Translations under genes and position numbers: made by a program
Shown here: piece by piece, positions 29,817 through 33,077 of the stretch
Position numbering within the stretch: position 1 is the first letter of the stretch
Layout of the letters: each line of letters starts with the position of its first letter
The notes under the pieces: generated by a model
The model's database searches: none
What the model saw: the letters and a program-made list of their open reading frames with translations, nothing else
What the model was told of the DNA's origin: nothing
IMG/VR virus record: IMGVR_UViG_3300010966_000046
Location: 1-33,077 of that record
Direction: 5' to 3' (one strand)
Length of the DNA stretch: 33,077 nt
Source: a virus

Positions 29817-29953
29817 TACTTGCCTTTCTCAAATGCGATACCGACAAGCAAAATACTTACGCCAGCTGCGACTATTCCTAATGGCAGGATGAATAAACCT
29901 AAACCTAATGAGATTGTTGCTAGACCAACGACTTGCAGGATAGACGGGATCAC
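29816..29953 (-). CDS. 45-aa hydrophobic membrane protein
   Basis: GTG 29953 with AGGAG seven bases upstream; the stop overlaps the portal start (TAATG). Almost the entire chain is hydrophobic (LATISLGLGLFILPLG, VSILLVGIAFEKGK), enough for two short membrane helices. Its place between large terminase and portal is unusual. Role unknown. Confidence 0.65.
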   Translation of the reverse strand: MIPSILQVVGLATISLGLGLFILPLGIVAAGVSILLVGIAFEKGK

Positions 29954-29962
29954 GCAAAACTC

Positions 29963-31477
29963 CTAGAAGCTAAAGAACTGTGGCACAACGGGTTCTTCTC
30001 TTGAAACAGTTGCCCTATCAAATCCTATGATACTAGCAACGGCAGCATCTATCTTTCGTGGCGAACCGCGATGCTCTTTCACAATGCGTGGCCCTAATCT
30101 GTCGGTCTTAACAACTGCGTTTTGCAGGTGTCTTAGTAATAGTGGGTTACCGTCATGCGTTAGTTTGTTTGAAACAACGGCATCATAAAACTTGGCACAA
30201 GCTGGAACCATACGAGCAGGGGAAGTGCTAGGCCATTCCACAATAGGGAAACCTGCTTCATCCAGCACCTGCATAGTACGTTGCCAACGGAAAGGGTCAC
30301 AAGCAATTTCTCTTACGTTATGAGTTGAGCAGAATTCAATAATCGTGTTTTCAACTTCCAAAATGTCTACGCGCCAATCATCTACATCTTCAGGCTGCTT
30401 CTCCCAAGCCTTAACCATAAAGACGTATGGCTGTTCCTCAACGGTTACGCCAATGATTACGGAAGCATCACCGCTAAACGAACCGTCAAAGCCTAAGACA
30501 ACTGGTGTGTCTGGACTTATCTCACGCTGAACTTCTAGCTGTTCCCACGCACCGTTAGGTAGCCATGCGGTCTGACTGCTTACCCATTGGTTGCAACGCT
30601 TAGTTCTAAATTCCGCTTCTGGAGTTCTCTTAACCATTGCTGCAAAATCTTTAGGGTCGTTTAGGTCACCATAGGCAGGGTTGGCATCTTTCCAAGTCTG
30701 CTCTAGGTGGTGGTCTGCTTCTGCTTGTGCTTCCCACCAAGCCATAAAAAATGTTGGGTCATCTATTTCTTTACGAGCTACCTTTTGCCCATACTGATAA
30801 AGGCTGTACGCGATTGAATCTTGACCAGTTGAGTCTGCCTTTACCCCGGCAGTTGTAACTGCAATAGCCATAGGTTCGCGCCTAGCACCCATACCAAGTT
30901 GCATAACATCCCAGAGTTCACGATTAGGTGCAGCGTGTAATTCATCGAATAGAACGGTTGTTCCAGAAAGACCCTCTTTGCTGTAACTTTCACTTGAAAG
31001 AACGCGATACACAGAACCAGTAGCAGGAACTTCAATTGCATCACGGTAGACGTTGCATAGTTCCTCAAGTTCAGGTTCTGCTTGAATCATTTTCTTAGCA
31101 TCACCAAAGACGATACGGGCTTGCTCTTTGTCAGCTGCACAGGAATAAACTTCACCACCATTAGGCCCCATGATCAAAGACCAAAGTGCAATGCCAGAAC
31201 CTAATGCCGACTTCCCGTTCTTTCTCGGTGTTCCTATGAGGGCTGTTCTATGTCTAAACTTTCCGTCAGGCCCTACAGCAAACAAGTGACGCATTAACTC
31301 TTTCTGCCATTCGCGTAGTTGCATTCTTTCGCCAGCATCACCGGCAACTGTTTCCTTAGTTTGAATAGCAAAGGTATCTATGAAATCTGCAACTTGCCAG
31401 CCACGAGATTTTGTTAGGGCTGCTTTGTTTACAGGTGTTAGCCAAGTTGGAGGCCATGACTCAATTTTGGTTGGCAC
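29963..31477 (-). CDS. terL: Terminase large subunit
   Basis: 504 aa. Walker A TPRKNGKS (83-90), Walker B TTVLFDE (173-179) and a coupling region around 200-212 make the packaging ATPase. The nuclease domain starts GFDGSFSGD (D331, D337), with a further acidic site in CDPFRWQ and KIDAAVASIIG near the end. Terminase_1-type family. GTG 31477 overlaps the small subunit by 17 bases. With the small subunit and portal it packages DNA. Confidence 0.96.
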   Translation of the reverse strand: MPTKIESWPPTWLTPVNKAALTKSRGWQVADFIDTFAIQTKETVAGDAGERMQLREWQKELMRHLFAVGPDGKFRHRTALIGTPRKNGKSALGSGIALWSLIMGPNGGEVYSCAADKEQARIVFGDAKKMIQAEPELEELCNVYRDAIEVPATGSVYRVLSSESYSKEGLSGTTVLFDELHAAPNRELWDVMQLGMGARREPMAIAVTTAGVKADSTGQDSIAYSLYQYGQKVARKEIDDPTFFMAWWEAQAEADHHLEQTWKDANPAYGDLNDPKDFAAMVKRTPEAEFRTKRCNQWVSSQTAWLPNGAWEQLEVQREISPDTPVVLGFDGSFSGDASVIIGVTVEEQPYVFMVKAWEKQPEDVDDWRVDILEVENTIIEFCSTHNVREIACDPFRWQRTMQVLDEAGFPIVEWPSTSPARMVPACAKFYDAVVSNKLTHDGNPLLLRHLQNAVVKTDRLGPRIVKEHRGSPRKIDAAVASIIGFDRATVSREEPVVPQFFSF

Positions 31478-31910
31478 GAGATCGCAGTTCCTCTAGTTTT
31501 GAAGCACGTTTGACTTCAGCTACGCCAAGTCTTGAACGGTCTGTTGGTGTGAATCCAAGCAACGACAAGTTGGCAACCAGTTGTCTGTCTAGTTCGCGCA
31601 ATGACTTGCGTTCATCTGGTCTGTTGTTTTGTAATACTTGAATGCGTAAGTTGCGTCGTTCATCTAGTAGCTCACAGGTCATAAGCAGAATCTCAATGTC
31701 AGTTAATGGGCTTAACCATGTTTGACCCATACCCCAGATGCGTTCCCACAGTTCTGTGCCGGCAGAACCTAAAGGTCTGTTTGGTTCAGGTATGTCATAA
31801 GCAGACGGCAACAGCACAAGTTCTTTTTGGTCTGGCAATGTGCGCTTGCCGGGATTACCAGCAAGGCGTTTTTGTTCAATTGGTTTTGGTGGTCTGCCAC
31901 GCGGAGCCAT
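31461..31910 (-). CDS. terS: Terminase small subunit (P27 family)
   Basis: 149 aa. The N-terminus APRGRPPKPIEQKRLAGNPG and KRTLPDQ are the P27 family signature, followed by a helical core (LWERIWGMGQTWLSPLTDIE, RSLRELDRQL-type) and GFTPTDRSRLGV near the C-terminus. It recognises the packaging site and activates TerL. GAGGA lies before ATG 31910. Confidence 0.93.
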   Translation of the reverse strand: MAPRGRPPKPIEQKRLAGNPGKRTLPDQKELVLLPSAYDIPEPNRPLGSAGTELWERIWGMGQTWLSPLTDIEILLMTCELLDERRNLRIQVLQNNRPDERKSLRELDRQLVANLSLLGFTPTDRSRLGVAEVKRASKLEELRSRANQN

Positions 31911-31912
31911 GA

Positions 31913-33077
31913 CTATTCCTCTACGAGTTCAGCAGTCTTACCTGTGTAAGATTCCCAACGCTTAATAATTACATCACAATACTTTGGATCAAGTTCCATT
32001 GTAAAACATCGTTTGCTTAATTGTTCACACGCGATCAAAGTTGTTCCAGTCCCACCAAATAAATCTGTTACTGATTCAACAAAATCTAATTTTTCTATTA
32101 TCCACTTTGGGAAAGCTAATGGGAATCCTGCTTTATGTGTATCAGCATTTTCGTTATTGGAATTGTTTTCAGTTTCTATTACATTTGAATATTTACTCTG
32201 CCATTGTGCAGGAAACCCACGAGTTTTATTATCTTTTGAAAATGCAAAAACGTATTCCCATTTTGTATTAAATGCGCCTTTAACTATGTTTGGTGGGCAG
32301 GTAGATTTGTTCCAAATTAAAATGTCTTTCAAATAATCTACAAAATGATTTTGAAATCTAATGAGTGGTTTTCTATTATGAGTTAGTAGCTGTAAATTAA
32401 CAAAACAATAATCACTTATTTCAATTGCGTTTTCAGTAGTTTTTACTAACAGTTGAAGAAAATCATCATCGCTTAATTCATCAGAACTATTTTGGTATTT
32501 GTTTTCAAATCCATTCACAATCCCGTTTAGATGCGAATTTTTGTTTGCGTTATATGGTGGTGACTGCAAAGTGATGTTGGTTCTGTTTCCACCTAATAAT
32601 TTCGCTATTGAATCTTTATCAGTTGAATCACCACATAACACTCTGTGATTTCCTAGCTGCCATAAGTCACCGAGTTTTGTTCTAGTTGGAACATCGTCAA
32701 AATTCAAGGGTTGTTCATCTTCTGGAATTGTAGGCGGTTGCAAATTCTCAAAACCTAGTTCTTCAAGTTCCCAACCATTCGCATCTAGTTCAAGTAACTG
32801 ATCTGACAGAACCTTGTCATCCCATTCTGCGAGTTCGGCGGTGCGGTTATCAGCCAACGCAAAAGCCTTAATTTGATCCCAAGTCCAACCAACAGGAGTG
32901 CGAGCAATAGCAATCTCCGACCAACCCAAAGACTTCGCAGCTTCAAGTGTGCCGTTGCCAGCAACCACGATTGAGTCAGGCGTAACCACAATTGGTTTAC
33001 GTTGCCCGAACTTTTCTAGTGAGCTACTTATTGCCTTTAGGTTCTTGCCGTCATGCTTGCGAGCATTGGCAGGATCA
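31913..33077 (-). CDS. ParB-domain/DNA methyltransferase fusion, 5' end cut by the window edge
   Basis: Open to the right edge. The visible 388 codons begin DPANARKHDGKN and FGQRKPIVV, then VVAGNGTLEAAK, a ParB/sulfiredoxin-type DNA-binding/nucleotidase domain (first about 130 residues). The methyltransferase domain follows with TQSPPYN-like LQSPPYN as motif IV and DLFGGTGTT as the SAM motif near the end. SPPY is typical of N4-cytosine enzymes. The region 32200-32640 is strikingly AT-rich (two 60-base lines counted at 27-28% G+C). Phages often carry such fusions before the terminase genes. GTG 32989 is not the start, since the frame is open upstream. Confidence 0.88.
   Translation of the reverse strand, partial: DPANARKHDGKNLKAISSSLEKFGQRKPIVVTPDSIVVAGNGTLEAAKSLGWSEIAIARTPVGWTWDQIKAFALADNRTAELAEWDDKVLSDQLLELDANGWELEELGFENLQPPTIPEDEQPLNFDDVPTRTKLGDLWQLGNHRVLCGDSTDKDSIAKLLGGNRTNITLQSPPYNANKNSHLNGIVNGFENKYQNSSDELSDDDFLQLLVKTTENAIEISDYCFVNLQLLTHNRKPLIRFQNHFVDYLKDILIWNKSTCPPNIVKGAFNTKWEYVFAFSKDNKTRGFPAQWQSKYSNVIETENNSNNENADTHKAGFPLAFPKWIIEKLDFVESVTDLFGGTGTTLIACEQLSKRCFTMELDPKYCDVIIKRWESYTGKTAELVEE

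Overview
The window is almost all of a tailed-phage (siphovirus-type) genome. Every gene I can support reads on the minus strand, so transcription runs from the right edge to the left edge. Two WhiB-like Fe-S regulators, a P27/HK97-type packaging and head module, the HTH plus metallophosphoesterase pair and many Cys-rich mini-proteins point to an actinobacterial host. The moderate G+C suggests a low-GC aquatic actinobacterium (acI/Nanopelagicales type), which is inference. I see no integrase, excisionase, tRNA, rRNA, IS element or CRISPR array, so a virulent lifestyle is more likely than a temperate one.

Layout, right to left. (1) Packaging and head: ParB-domain/DNA methyltransferase fusion (cut by the right edge), P27 small terminase, large terminase, small membrane protein, portal, four small genes, then a protein carrying a HAD phosphatase-like domain and an HK97 prohead protease. 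A terminator follows. The HK97-fold major capsid gene stands alone between two terminators. (2) Five sugar genes (three glycosyltransferases, a methyltransferase, an NDP-sugar epimerase) sit between capsid and connector. (3) Tail: connector, tail terminator, major tail protein, tail assembly chaperone with a visible -1 frameshift site, gp10-like protein, tape measure, minor tail protein, and two paralogous fibre-type proteins around a zinc mini-protein. (4) Lysis: two-TM holin candidate, M23 endolysin, an unknown basic protein, one-TM protein. (5) HTH protein, metallophosphoesterase and two small genes, ended by a strong terminator near 10.02 kb.

(6) Left of that, a leader with a palindrome and a GNRA-capped hairpin starts the early region: a Mu Mom-like DNA modification protein, a ribbon-helix-helix protein, a lambda O-like initiator whose gene holds three iterons beside an AT-rich stretch (probable origin), and a G39P-like helicase-loader candidate. 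After a second similar leader come a Rad52-like annealing protein, RusA resolvase, WhiB, SSB, HNH nuclease, a PP-loop ATPase with extra cysteines, a DPPY methyltransferase, a proteasome-like Ntn hydrolase and an HNH gene cut by the left edge.

Genes are packed with stop/start overlaps (TAATG, ATGA, TAGTG), so translational coupling is the rule. The two cut edge genes fit a circularly permuted map: an HNH gene leading into a terminase module is a common phage order.
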